Translations under genes and position numbers: made by a program
In this document: in pieces, positions 18,776 to 28,665 of the stretch
Layout of the letters: every line of letters begins with the position of its first letter
Numbering within the stretch: position 1 is the stretch's first letter
Origin: Pinguiococcus pyrenoidosus
Lineage: Eukaryota > Sar > Pinguiophyceae > Pinguiochrysidales > Pinguiochrysidaceae
NCBI GenBank assembly: GCA_019677205.1
Contig: JAAMXY010001303.1
Span: 45,966-109,965 of the forward strand
Direction: 5' to 3'
Length of the DNA: 64,000 nt
Notes under the pieces: generated by a model
The model's input: the letters and a program-made list of their open reading frames with translations, nothing else
What the model was told of the DNA's origin: nothing
Database searches by the model: none

Positions 18776-20413
18776 GCAGTCAAGAAAAGGGTCATGCGCG
18801 TCCCGAAGGGTTCTTAGACGAGACGTGAGACACTGGGGAGGCGGCCCAAAGCGGGAGGCTCCTCGCTAGGCATCTTCCGCGACGCCAGGGATGAGGCGGA
18901 ACGTCCTTCCGCGTCTTGGGGCTCACCGGGAATGGAAGGCTTCAGAAATCACTGGGATGTTGGGAACCAGGATGGGCGGCGTTGTCCACCTTGGCTCGAT
19001 TGTGCTCGCTTTTGGGACACTCAGCGATGGAAGAATGGAGGACAGAGGCCGGGCACCGCGCGTGGCGCGCCGGATCGGCTTCGGAGAGCCATTCGCACCA
19101 CGCCATTCGCTCCACGCCATTCAGTCCGATGAAGTTGAAGGAATGAACAAACGTCCTGAGTTGAATTGAAGAACGGACGGACGTTCTCGTTCAACCGACG
19201 TTCTTCGCGCCTTCTGGTCCGATTGAGTGGAAAGACAGGTCGCGCTGAGGGAGCTGGGGGACGCTCACCAATCCTCGCCTTGCCAACGTCTACGCGCCTT
19301 GCGCTCTGCGCTCCGATTGAGTGACCAAATAGGTTTATTGCCACCTCTTCGTTCTCGCAGGTGTGCTGCGCGTTCTTCCACCAAGTGTGATTTTGTCCAT
19401 TTTCTTGTTGGAGGGACCGGAAGACACTGAGCGCTCTTGATCGGGCTTGCCGACAGTTCACGTGTCGCTTCAAGCGCTCGCTCGGAAGCAAGCGCCCGGG
19501 ACGCTACGGAGAGAAGATGCTTCTTGACGTCAAGTGGACCTACGCGTTCGACGCACATGCGAACCAGCAGGCTCACCCGACGGGAGGCCGGTCCGAGAGG
19601 TGTCGAATCAGAACGCTCTCTGGAGCAACGCTGAATGAATGGGAAGCCACCTACTGGAATCCATCCTCTTTCTCTCCGTGAAGCTAGAACTTGAGTGAAA
19701 GGGTGGGTCACCGCCGAGCAGTATAGCGATTGGAGGTGGCCGATGCGGAGGCTGTGGTACCATGGATAAGGTCCAGGCCGGAATCACAGAACGGTCCCCA
19801 GTAGTATGGTAACCAAGGTCCGCGTGGGTGACAGAGGTGGCAGAGCGCATAAGCTCATGCGTGTAAAAACTTCTGCAGTGCGCTCAACCGGGCTCTGCAA
19901 CACCGCGCTTCCTCGGCAGCGTCATCTGCGGATCGCGTCCAAGTACTCGCGCTTGCTACACCACGCTGCTGGTGCTGGGATCGCGCTGCTGTAGAGCTTT
20001 TCCAGCGCTGTGAGATCGGCCAGCGGGCCGTTCTCCCAATCTCGAACAATCCAAGGTGGGGCCGATCTCCCAATCCAAGGTGCCCAGGCATTCCATCGGT
20101 AAGCCCAGTGACGATCCAATGGGAAGTTAGGCGTCTTGTACAGTGGCACAGGGGTCGCCGAGGCGCGTTCGGTCTTTCGCCCACTTGCCCGGGTCCGGAC
20201 TGTGGTCCAGGCGCTTCTGAAAGAGTATACGAGCGGGCGTAGAGACGTTCTATTGAATTTTTCTTTTATCAGGTCAAGATATAAAATGATTTAACAAATA
20301 CCCTACTTTCCTGTTTTTACAGTCCTCAAGCATCCAAGGATTTCCCGCGCAAAAGAAGGGGTGCTTGTCGTAGGGTTTGCACACGCGTGCGTAGTGATTC
20401 GCGACCAGTCAGA
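18776..20413. other. Long spacer of low coding content
   Basis: 1.6 kb between the LYR gene and the cyclophilin. It has scattered short direct repeats (TCCGATTGAGTG near 19217 and 19311; CACGCCATTC twice near 19100-19120) and an AT-rich islet at 20250-20310. A Trp-rich reading frame on the minus strand is listed separately. No complete gene is supported. Confidence 0.5.
19922..20188 (-). CDS. Possible exon of an unrecognised gene
   Basis: Open frame without an ATG start, ending at 19922. Its composition looks coding: PNFPLDRHWAYRWNAWAP, then PPWIVRDWENGPLADL and CSKREYLDAIRR, with six Trp in about 75 residues. A second open frame just upstream (KRLDHSPDPGKWAKDR) also looks coding, so the two may be exons of one small gene or remnants of one. 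I do not recognise the family. It could be chance or a decayed gene. Confidence 0.3.
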   Translation of the reverse strand, partial: ASGRKTERASATPVPLYKTPNFPLDRHWAYRWNAWAPWIGRSAPPWIVRDWENGPLADLTALEKLYSSAIPAPAAWCSKREYLDAIRR

Positions 20414-21316
20414 ATGCTGTTCTGCAGCCTTGAGAGGCACGGCCTTCGACTGGCGCTGCGCGGTCGGGGCGTCGTGTCGATCGCCAAGAACCCACGTGGA
20501 AACCTGCTCCGCCGAAGGCTCAGCAACAGCCCCAAGGCGGAGACCTCCGCAAAGAAGCAGAAGGGTACGGAGCCCCCGAAAGTGAGCAAAAGCGCGGACG
20601 GCGGCGCAGGAGGAGGGGAAAGCGGGCCCGGATGGGGCATGCTGCTGCCCGGCACGGTTGTCTTGTCCGCGGGGCTTCTGATGATGGGATTTGGCCCCAA
20701 CATCTCCATCGGGAACATCCTGGACTCCGTGCTGCCGCTGGACAGTCCGGCTTCCGGCAAGATGGAGCTCAGTGCGGCGCAGGCCAAGGTGACGCACAAG
20801 GTGTTCTTGGACACGCGCATCGGAGACGCGCCCAAGATCGGTCGGATCGTGATTGGGCTGTACGGCGGCGCGGACGGAGCTCCGAAGACCGCTGAGAACT
20901 TCCGGAGGCTCTGCGAGGGTTTCAAGGAGAGGGGCGGACGTGTCTTGTCGTACAAGAACAGCATCTTCCATAGAATCATACCGGGGTTCATGCTCCAGGG
21001 TGGAGACATCACCGCCCAGAATGGGACGGGCGGCCGGAGCATCTACGGGGGCAGCTTCAACGACGAGCCCAATGCCTTGAAGCTCAAGCATGTCGGGCCT
21101 GGGGTTCTGTCCATGGCGAATCGGGGGCCGAACACGCAGACCAGCCAGTTCTTCATCACGACGAAGAAGACGAGCTGGCTTGACGGCAGGCACTCGGTCT
21201 TCGGCGTCGTCTTGGAAGGGCAGGACGTGCTCCAGCAGATCGAGGATACTGGGAGTCGAAGCGGTAGACCAAGTGCGGTGGTCGTAGTGACGGACTGCGG
21301 CGTGCTCAAGGACTGA
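20414..21316 (+). CDS. Cyclophilin-type peptidyl-prolyl isomerase, mitochondrial-type leader
   Basis: Single-exon protein of 300 aa. The first 45 residues are rich in Arg, Leu and Ser ([24 protein letters not shown]), as in mitochondrial presequences. A Gly/Lys linker and one hydrophobic segment ([18 protein letters not shown]) follow, then a complete cyclophilin domain. Active-site blocks are [15 protein letters not shown] (catalytic Arg, Phe, Gln), [19 protein letters not shown] (FF after it) and [10 protein letters not shown], in which Trp and His are both present. The membrane segment suggests anchoring to an inner or thylakoid-like membrane. The start is the first ATG in frame. Confidence 0.9.
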   Translation: MLFCSLERHGLRLALRGRGVVSIAKNPRGNLLRRRLSNSPKAETSAKKQKGTEPPKVSKSADGGAGGGESGPGWGMLLPGTVVLSAGLLMMGFGPNISIGNILDSVLPLDSPASGKMELSAAQAKVTHKVFLDTRIGDAPKIGRIVIGLYGGADGAPKTAENFRRLCEGFKERGGRVLSYKNSIFHRIIPGFMLQGGDITAQNGTGGRSIYGGSFNDEPNALKLKHVGPGVLSMANRGPNTQTSQFFITTKKTSWLDGRHSVFGVVLEGQDVLQQIEDTGSRSGRPSAVVVVTDCGVLKD

Positions 21317-22029
21317 TGAGCTGGCCAAAGCAACCCTCGAGGCAGATCCTCTCGGTCGGAAGAACCTACGGCGTTCTCGACTGACGGCACCCGCTTCCCC
21401 TTTCCCGCTTCGTGAATCCACCAGCTTGGACGGCGGAGGAAGATACACAGAGTTTGCTCGGAACTTTTGGGTTCTCCGGAGGCCATCGGACTTCTCAGCG
21501 CAGAGCTTCTACGCCACACGCAAAGGCACCCACTCGGCAAAAGCCGTCGCACGAAAGGAGATTGGAGATGCGTCCAAGCTTGACATCGAAAAGATGCGAC
21601 CTCCAGTGGGATCAGCTGACTTGCATCGCCATGGATCTGTTGTTTTGAGCATTGGCGGAAATCGAAAATCGAAAAATCGAAAAGTGGAAAAATCGAAAAA
21701 GCGAAAAAGCGAAAAAGCGAAAAATCGACATATCCAAGAATTCCAGCCTCGCCATTGGTTGAAATAGCTATGTGGGATTCAGATACGAGTCTTGTAGAAG
21801 GTAGTTTCGGACCCGACTTCCGCCAGCTTTGCTGTCCCATTGGTCGATTTATCGCAGGTCAAGTGCAAGCGTGGAAGGCGGCAGAATCAGAAGAGCATGG
21901 ACAGAACGCCACGAACCTCGGTGCTGACAACCACGAGGACGCAGCGATCCTCAGCATCGCATGCCCCTTCGAGCGCATCAAGAAGCACAACGAGCGGAAG
22001 AGTTGCCTATCTAAGCAAGCGAGTACAAG
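21317..22029. other. Spacer with A-rich short repeat
   Basis: 713 bp. It contains the A-rich repeat at 21655-21730 and two ATTGG boxes (about 21752 and 21839). No coding part identified. Confidence 0.5.
21655..21730. repeat. A-rich 8-9 bp tandem repeat
   Basis: About nine imperfect copies of CGAAAAATCGAAAAAG-type units (core CGAAAAAT/G). Simple sequence in the 3' flank of the cyclophilin gene. Confidence 0.85.
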
Positions 22030-22410
22030 ATGCTGTCAAACCCTTTGCGCCAGAACGCCTTGATCATGGCTGCTTCTCAGCACGGTCGACGTCGCCTCAG
22101 CGAAGGCATCGGATTCCAAGCCCACGGTGTCGCTCGTCGAAGCTTCAGCGAGAACGCGATGCGCCGTACACCACCTGGGCTCAAGTCGCCTCCAAAGCTC
22201 GCTGGTGCCCACCAGAAGAAGACGAAGACGAGCAGGGACAGCTGGGACGCGATCTTCAGTCGCATCAAACTGTACAGCACGTTCTTCGTGCCCATGCCTT
22301 GCCTGTGCGCCATGGCGTTCCGACCAAACTCTGAGCGCCTGGCGATCCAGACCTCCAAGGGTGATCAGATCCTGACGGATTCGGATCTGCTTTGGAAGCT
22401 TCGTTCCTGA
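22030..22410 (+). CDS. Small unrecognised protein, possible mitochondrial membrane protein
   Basis: Single-exon frame of 126 aa starting at an ATG. Residues 1-45 are Arg/Ser-rich without acidic runs (GRRRLSEGIGFQAHGVARRS), like an organelle presequence. One hydrophobic stretch (YSTFFVPMPCLCAMAF) is followed by a polar C-terminus (DQILTDSDLLWKLRS). The layout, presequence plus one membrane helix plus short tail, is that of small respiratory-chain subunits, but I recognise no family. An overlapping frame on the other strand is less protein-like. Confidence 0.45.
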   Translation: MLSNPLRQNALIMAASQHGRRRLSEGIGFQAHGVARRSFSENAMRRTPPGLKSPPKLAGAHQKKTKTSRDSWDAIFSRIKLYSTFFVPMPCLCAMAFRPNSERLAIQTSKGDQILTDSDLLWKLRS

Positions 22411-22979
22411 GCTCGCGAGGCTTTGGACACGTGTTCCCAGTTTCTTTTGTGTTTTTCCCCCTTTCTTTTGTCCAGCACGCAGCTTATGGCTGACTCGCCC
22501 TGCCGAGGCCATTGCCAAATCCGTCCAGAGAGAGATTTGCCACTGCCTCTTGTGTGCGGGAGCGGAAGCGAGCGATGAGAAGCTTCGACGCAATCGTTGC
22601 GATTGTGACACGCGCATTCGAAGGTTGACGTGTGCGGACTACATGTGCAGAAGGGGAATTCCCCTGCTCGGTGCTGCAGTAAAGCCTACACACACATTAT
22701 CGCAAAAAAAGAAGCTTGTATGAGAATGAGTCTGCCTTTTCTAAGCTTTGGCCTTCTCCAACCGGCCATGATCAACACGGAAGCGGCACCCCTGTCCCTC
22801 ATTACACTCATCAGCGGTGTTCGTATCATTTCCTTCGTCTGACCCTCACGCGACGTACTACACTTGCATTGTAAAAGGACTCTCTCTTGATCTACGCCTG
22901 CCGTGAAGGCCCGACAAAGGCCGAAGAAGCCGACGAGCACCACCAAAACAGAAGCAGAAGATCGAACAACATGCCAGCG
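22411..22979. other. Convergent spacer
   Basis: 569 bp between a plus-strand small gene and the 3' end of a minus-strand gene. A purine-rich stretch lies near 22690-22730. No feature is supported. Confidence 0.4.
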
Positions 22980-23990
22980 TCATTCCGGACGAGCCGCTGC
23001 TCTGTGCTGTCTCGTTGTCCGCTGCCGACTCCCAAGGAAGCCAGCGACAGCATGCGTGAATACTCGAAGCTTCGACCATCTTCCTGAAGCTTTCCGTGCT
23101 GATCTGTCATGCATGCCTGCTTGAGCGCCTTCCCATGTCTTCCTGTGGAGCTGCTCCTGATCACTGGCTCCTGCTGATGATGCACTCTTCTGCTGCTTCG
23201 CTTCCGAGTCCACCACCGCGCTTATGTCGATCCCAGACGCCGGTTGCGTACGTTGCCCATCTGCTACGCTGGTCTCAGCTAACGTACCGGGTGGTGAAGC
23301 TTTGCAAGTATGGCTGAGGCCCATGGCGGGGTCGCCGGTAGTCGTCGCCAAGACTGGAAACACTTTCTTGTCATACTTCTTGCGCGAAAACTTTCCACGG
23401 ATGGATCCTCGCGCGCTCCAGAAAAGCTTGGTAGACTGGCCTCGAGGTTGGGCCCGCGGAACTGCCCTTCCCTTCTCCGACGGCAGAATGGGCAGCGACG
23501 GAGACCGCTTGAGGGTGCTCGCGCTCCGCGCCCTCCTTTTCTTCGACTTCCGCGTTTGCTTCGTCTTTGCCAGGAACGACTCCACCATGTCGATCGTGGC
23601 GTTCATCTGCGCATTGGTGTTCTGGGCGCTCACTGCGTTCTCCTCGCTGACATTCGATTCCCCCGTCGCAATGTCGATATCGGAGTCGCTCTCCCAGTCC
23701 TGCTGTTGTGGCACGTGCCCCGGGGAAGATCAGCAACGACTCGGACCGAGAAAGTGCAGTGCAGTGTGGCTTACAGATCCCAGCGTGTGCCGACGCTGCG
23801 GGTCAAATCCGGCGGCGGCAGCCGCACGAATGCCGCTGCCGTCATTGTGGACAGGACGATGACCTTGGGCAGCGTGCGACGACAGGCCCGGCTCGTCCAC
23901 GAGGAACCGATACAAGGGTGTATCTGGATCGATCACCGCCTTCGACTTGAACCTCGCTGCATGTAGTGCCACGGAGATTACGTCAGACAT
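22980..23990 (-). CDS. Unrecognised basic, low-complexity protein
   Basis: Proposed exons 23990-23775 and 23702-22980 (312 aa); the 72-bp GT-AG intron is in phase. It starts MSDVISVALHAARFKSK, but an AG preceded by a pyrimidine-leaning stretch lies just upstream, so an earlier exon is possible. The middle is Ser/Asp/Glu-rich (WESDSDIDIATGES) and is followed by a strongly basic stretch, KTKQTRKSKKRRARS, which could be a nuclear signal. The remainder is Ser, Lys and Arg rich with no recognisable domain. It is probably intrinsically disordered. No function can be assigned. Confidence 0.5.
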
Positions 23991-24864
23991 GCCTCTCTGC
24001 GCAACACAAGGACTGGCGGGTGGGCGGCACAAGCACTTGTGTTGAGAGGCTGGGGCACCGCGCCTTTCACAAGCTTGGGCAGCAGCTCAAAGCGGGAAGC
24101 ATGTTGGTTTCCGTGGGCCACAACCGCTCGGAGGCGCCGCCATGAGCGCCACGGCAGTGCTGAGGGGCTGGAAGCGACCAGGCCTTGCAAAGCTTGCGGA
24201 GCTTCAAGGCTAGGTCGGCTCGGACGACCTGCCTTGCTCCAGGACGATCCGATGCTTGCGGACTCTGCCCAGCTCATCATCGCTCTCTGTTCCTGGTTTC
24301 CGCTGTCGTTTTTCTTGCTTCGTTGACAACAAATCCCGTGAAAGTACACCATGGCGTCATCCTGTTTCGAAAAAGCCTGTAGTTCCCGGTCCACTGCTCT
24401 GCCTCGTACCCAATCGGATGGGAGGCCGCGGCCGCGGAAGATCTGTGAGCGCACCCAATTGGCTTAGAAGGCACGATCGATGTCACCAGCATCTCTGTAG
24501 ATTTCTGGCGAAGTTCCACAAAGACTGAGCATCCGAAGAATCCAACGCGACGTCCAATCAAGTCGAGATCCAAGGCTTCTTTTCCCTTCTGCGCGAGGCG
24601 CCGCTAAGCCATGCGCGCACAACGCCATCGGTGCGGCGGAAAGCAGCGCCGCTCTTTTCCAAAAGGACTTGGTCCACAGCGCACGAAGGAGCACACCGAA
24701 ATCAGCGGAGGTCGCCGGCGCTGCAGGAGGCCGTAGGATAACGCGCTATTATTCGTAGAGAATCGAGAAGCGCCCAGAGCTCGCTAGCTACAACCCGTGG
24801 CGCGGGGACGCCCGAGTGCTCAGGACCGATCGGCGGTTCGTCGACCTGGGCGGGACGCTGGACG
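23991..24864. other. Spacer that may hold 5' exons of the upstream-reading gene
   Basis: Several minus-strand frames here look partly coding, for example DDAMVYFHGICCQR near 24350 and WTKSFWKRAALLSA near 24670, but they are in different frames and no phase-consistent gene could be built. They may be 5' exons of the gene ending at 22980 or a separate small gene. Confidence 0.3.
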
Positions 24865-25128
24865 ATGGCTTTCGCCGTGACGCTGAACTCGCTTAGCGTG
24901 ATCGTGATTCTGGGACTAATGGCCGCTGTCTCCCTCGGCACCTTCGTCGTTTGCACCCTCCGCGCGAGGTTCTGTCCGGATCCGGCGTGGAAAACGAGAC
25001 AGGGGGATGAGTACGAAGAACCGTACAGTGCTTTGGACGTCGACGCGGAGAACGGTGAGAGCAAAACCAAGAGCGTGAAAGAGGCCTCGCTCACGCACAT
25101 GCTACGGACGGGCTCACCACGGTTGTAG
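24865..25128 (+). CDS. Possible small single-pass membrane protein
   Basis: Frame of 87 aa from an ATG. A strong hydrophobic helix (LSVIVILGLMAAVSLGTFVV, residues 9-28) is followed by a Cys/Arg stretch and an acidic tail (DEYEEPYSALDVDAENGES). The arrangement is convincing as a membrane protein with a cytosolic tail. There is no recognisable family and no supporting neighbour, so it stays tentative. Confidence 0.4.
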   Translation: MAFAVTLNSLSVIVILGLMAAVSLGTFVVCTLRARFCPDPAWKTRQGDEYEEPYSALDVDAENGESKTKSVKEASLTHMLRTGSPRL

Positions 25129-25535
25129 TCGTCTCGTAGTCCGAATCACTCATCGAAACGCTAACCCCGACACAAATGCGAGACAAGAGCAGCAGGACGG
25201 ATGGTGGGAAGTGTGGTAGCCACAAGGCGGCGCGACGAGGCCGCGAGAGCGCCGACTCAGACCGCGCATGTGGGTGATGTGGAACGCCTCACCGGCTGGT
25301 GTCGACCGGCCCCAGGCGAGGACGCATAATAAACGTAGCATAGATTCCATACATTTGAGCAGCGTTTTCCTCATCCGGAAAGGCCGAGCAAGAGATACAG
25401 TCTCGTTCTATGAGCCCACCCTCCGAGTTTCACCATGAATTCTTACAAAATTCGAAGCTTGTTGGCGCGCTCGGCTGCGACGCTAGCGAGGCGACGGTGG
25501 AATCCTGTGCGCGCGTTTCCAGCGTTCCCGGTGGC
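25129..25535. other. Convergent spacer
   Basis: 407 bp with no recognisable element. Confidence 0.4.
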
Positions 25536-26435
25536 CTACAGCCGCCTGAGGTTCTTCTTCTTTGCGGCGAGCGCACGATCTCGAGACGACCGCGGCTTGG
25601 CGCTCTTTCCTGCGCTGATCTTGGCCGGCGGGGCGGCCGCGGGACTGGGCACCGCGGGCGGCGGGCCCTTCCCTCGCCCGTTGACCTGATCTGCGTTCGC
25701 GTTCTCATCGTCGTTCTCCTTCCCCTCGGCGGATGAGCCCTCCTCCCGCTTGTTGGCTCGGTGTGTCGGACTCTTCAGGTCGCCGAGGTCGCCGAGCGCC
25801 GCACCGGCTTCCCCACGGGCCGTGGTCACGATGGGCTCGCGCCTCCTCTCTGCGCTCTCTTGGCCGTTCGGAATCGCGTGGACCTGCGCCATGATGGTCG
25901 CGCGTCGCTTGAACTCGTCGTACGAATCCATGAACAGCTTCCCGGCCTCGTCGTTCAACGAGCTTTCCGGGAATGGCACGATCAGGAGGCAGCGGATGAC
26001 CTGGAGGACGTGCCCGATCGTCGTCGTGGGCTGCCAGTCCCGCTTGAGCGTGTTCACGCAGATGTCCCCGTTCGTGCTCACGTTCGGATGGAAGATGCGG
26101 GTCAGGAAGAACCCCCGCGGCGGCGACTGCGGGAAGTCGCTGGACAGCACCAGCTTCATCCGGAAGCTGTACCCCTCGTATGGCGTTTCTTCCGGCCCGC
26201 TGATCTCGGCGAAGATCTCCGTGATGCTCTCGGACTCTTCCTGCAGCAGCTGGATTCCCTCAGGAGGAGACCGCGCTAGCGTCTGCAAGGGCAGGAGGCA
26301 ATTTGGTTTCGTCAGTGGGTCACGTGCTCGGCCATGAAAAAAACTGCGCGTTGCCGGTTGGCGCCCTCGGTCCCAAACAGCTCTAGCACTCTTCAGACGC
26401 TCCACGCTCGGCGGGACGTCTCCCACCCATGCCAT
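25536..26435 (-). CDS. UBE2S: Ubiquitin-conjugating enzyme E2 S (APC/C chain-elongating E2)
   Basis: E2 that extends Lys11-linked ubiquitin chains on anaphase-promoting-complex substrates. The catalytic core runs from LARSPPEGIQ through GPEETPYEGYSFRMKL, FFLTRIFHPNV and NGDICVNTLKRDW (active-site Cys), to SLNDEAGKLF, closely following animal UBE2S. A basic, Lys/Ala-rich extension ends in AAKKKNLRRL; the terminal LRRL is the known APC/C docking tail. The ORF is open to an ATG at 26435, but the 50 residues before the core look non-coding and an acceptor (CCCTTGCAG at 26283-26291) sits exactly at the core start. A short first exon encoding DVPPSVERLK is therefore likely. Confidence 0.92.
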   Translation of the reverse strand: MAWVGDVPPSVERLKSARAVWDRGRQPATRSFFHGRARDPLTKPNCLLPLQTLARSPPEGIQLLQEESESITEIFAEISGPEETPYEGYSFRMKLVLSSDFPQSPPRGFFLTRIFHPNVSTNGDICVNTLKRDWQPTTTIGHVLQVIRCLLIVPFPESSLNDEAGKLFMDSYDEFKRRATIMAQVHAIPNGQESAERRREPIVTTARGEAGAALGDLGDLKSPTHRANKREEGSSAEGKENDDENANADQVNGRGKGPPPAVPSPAAAPPAKISAGKSAKPRSSRDRALAAKKKNLRRL

Positions 26436-27235
26436 CTGCTCCGAAGCGCCAAGCCTGGATGCGCGCTTTTGCAACGCAATGGCGACAGGGGCGTCTGGAC
26501 CTGTGCCGCTAAAACCCAGCGCAGAACTCCTGGCAGAAAACGGCCTGCATGTCTCCTGCCGAGGGTCGGCCACATTTTCGACCACGGCTGCCCTTCTGCA
26601 GGCAGCCTTTCCAGAACCTTGTCGTGCCGCAGCAGCATCCTCTGTGCCGAAACGGCTCGCAAAGGTGCCTCTTTGGACACCTTCTTGACCTCAATGTTCC
26701 CCTACGCCACAAGTTCCGCACCTGGAGTTCTCTTCCGATGCGCTGCGCTGTGCGCAGATCTAGCCTCACTTCCTCGGAAGCCATTGTGCAGAAACGAAAG
26801 CGGTGTCCCCAGCGAAGCCCCGGCGCAGCTCAAGTTGCAGCTGCGGCGCTCGCAGAGCTGAAGGTAACGGCGTCGTAGCGTTGGCGCCCAAGCGTGAAAA
26901 TAAGACCCAGAAGCAAACGGCTAGGTCAGATCGCGCGGGGATTGGCCCAGACGTCAAACAATAAACTGTAGTGTCCGTGGACCAATTAAACGCCTCGCCG
27001 TCTGACGTTTCTCTCCGCGCGTATGGCCGATGCTTCAGCACAAGCTGTCAGCTCGTCAGCTATACACTCCCATTCCTGTGGGATTCCGCTCGCATCCACG
27101 TTTCGAAGGCTGACGGCGGAAGGCGGTGCAGGCAAACAGGCGGTGCAGGCAAACAGGCTGCGGTCCATCCATGAAATCCAAGGGGATCCAGTACACACAG
27201 GTGCTCACTTTCATTTTTCTTTTTGGTTGGTGCAT
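26436..27235. other. Spacer with CCAAT boxes and short repeat
   Basis: 800 bp between UBE2S and the 3' end of the Rieske gene. It contains an ATTGG and a CCAAT motif (26940-26985) upstream of UBE2S and two copies of a 17-bp unit (GGCGGTGCAGGCAAACA) at about 27122-27155. No gene found. Confidence 0.5.
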
Positions 27236-28477
27236 CTACCACTCTAAGCGGCCAGCACGCCTCTCGTTCTCCCAGGCTTCGGCAAACGTTGCCGTTGACG
27301 CGTCGAAGTGGTTCTCCTCCAGCCAACGACGAAGTGGGTCCAGGGCTTCCGCGTCCCCCGCTGCATCGCTCCTCTCCATGCGCTCCATCGTAGCCTCGAG
27401 CTGCGACATCCAGCGGGCGAAAAGCGCCTTGCAGAGCCAGTCCGGCACCGCTTTCCCGGCAAAAGCAAAATGGCAGACTTTTTGGCTCCACACGCCGAGG
27501 GGAAGACGCGTCTGGAGCAAGAGCATGCCGGCCTCCTCGCGTGGACGCCTTGTGCCCAGCACCGGCCGCAAAAGCTTGTAGAGCCATCCCGAAGGCTGAA
27601 GATGCAGGAGACTCAGGCCGGGCCCCGCATGCCGCAGGCTGCCTTGGATCCCGAGAGGAAGCATCCAGCCAAACAGGTTGATGCACAGGCCGCATTGCGC
27701 CACAAGCTCCTTCCCGTTTTCCACCGATCCAACGAAACCTTCCCGGAACTTGAAGACCGCGTCAAGCAGAAGCGCTACAATGCGAGAAGTAGATCTAGGT
27801 GTAGGGTGCGGCATCGGGTCCAGCCCAAAGCCAAGTCCGATCGACGCCGCCCCTTCCAGCGGCCGGAAGCCGAGGCCAATGAGGAAGTGGGTCTGGACGC
27901 CGTGAGTGGCCATTGCTCGCAGTCGATATCCCTTGACCCCCGCTACTGACCGCACCGTCCAGTCGTCCTCTTCGGAAGGCGCGCCGCCGCCTTCGTACCG
28001 GAAGAAGATCAACCCAAACCTCTCGATCGACAGAAACCTGTGCAAGTGCGTGCTCGGCGGGAGCGATCCGGGCGGGCAGAGACTGATTTCCCGTCCGTCC
28101 CGCGAAGCAGCGCGACTCGGGATATGGCGACAGTGCCCCTGGCTGTCGAAGCGCCAACCATGGAACGGGCACACCAGAAGGTCGGCGACCACTTTGCCAT
28201 TGGTCGCGAGGTTGGATCCCAGGTGCGGACAGCTGGCGCTGGACACGCAAAGCACACCACTCTCGGTGCGCCACACGGCCAACTCCAGACCCAGCGCCGT
28301 GACGTATCTCACCGCGCCACGCTTCACTTGCGAAGAACGCAGCAGCTGATACCATCCGTTTGCAAAGGGGGGAACTTCGGTGGCCTTCGCGTCCAAACGA
28401 AGCCGAAGCTCTCGAGACAACGACGCGCCACGCGCCGGAGACACTTTCCGTTTGATCACAAGGACCTTTTCGTCCAT
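27236..28477 (-). CDS. Rieske [2Fe-2S] oxygenase-like protein
   Basis: Protein of 413 aa starting MDEKVLVIKRK. Residues about 50-160 form a clear Rieske domain: NGWYQLLRSSQVKRG, SCPHLGSNL (Cys-x-His), then LLVCPFHGWRFDSQG (Cys-x-x-His). Order and spacing resemble cholesterol 7-desaturase (DAF-36/Neverland) and related oxygenases. The remaining 250 residues should hold the mononuclear iron site, but no His-x-x-x-x-His ... Asp pattern in the usual context is seen. The gene starts 42 bp from the assembly gap (28519-28569), so a 5' exon could be missing. Function as a sterol or pigment oxygenase is only a possibility. Confidence 0.75.
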   Translation of the reverse strand: MDEKVLVIKRKVSPARGASLSRELRLRLDAKATEVPPFANGWYQLLRSSQVKRGAVRYVTALGLELAVWRTESGVLCVSSASCPHLGSNLATNGKVVADLLVCPFHGWRFDSQGHCRHIPSRAASRDGREISLCPPGSLPPSTHLHRFLSIERFGLIFFRYEGGGAPSEEDDWTVRSVAGVKGYRLRAMATHGVQTHFLIGLGFRPLEGAASIGLGFGLDPMPHPTPRSTSRIVALLLDAVFKFREGFVGSVENGKELVAQCGLCINLFGWMLPLGIQGSLRHAGPGLSLLHLQPSGWLYKLLRPVLGTRRPREEAGMLLLQTRLPLGVWSQKVCHFAFAGKAVPDWLCKALFARWMSQLEATMERMERSDAAGDAEALDPLRRWLEENHFDASTATFAEAWENERRAGRLEW

Positions 28478-28518
28478 CTTCTCGCGGCGGCCGCGGCCGC
28501 CGCAGCTGAACTTCCGCC

Positions 28519-28569
28519 NNNNNNNNNNNNNNNNNNNNNNNNNNNNNNNNNNNNNNNNNNNNNNNNNNN
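28519..28569. other. Assembly gap (51 N)
   Basis: Run of undetermined bases between the Rieske gene (-) and the protease gene (+). It is flanked by GCGGCCGC-rich DNA. True length is unknown; it lies in the shared promoter region of the two divergent genes. Confidence 0.99.
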
Positions 28570-28665
28570 TATTCGTCGGACTGCCCGGACAAGGCAGCAA
28601 TGAGGGATCACGAGGTATTCCGGCGCCACAGGGCGAGGGTGTTGCGCACGTGTGGAATAGTCAGT

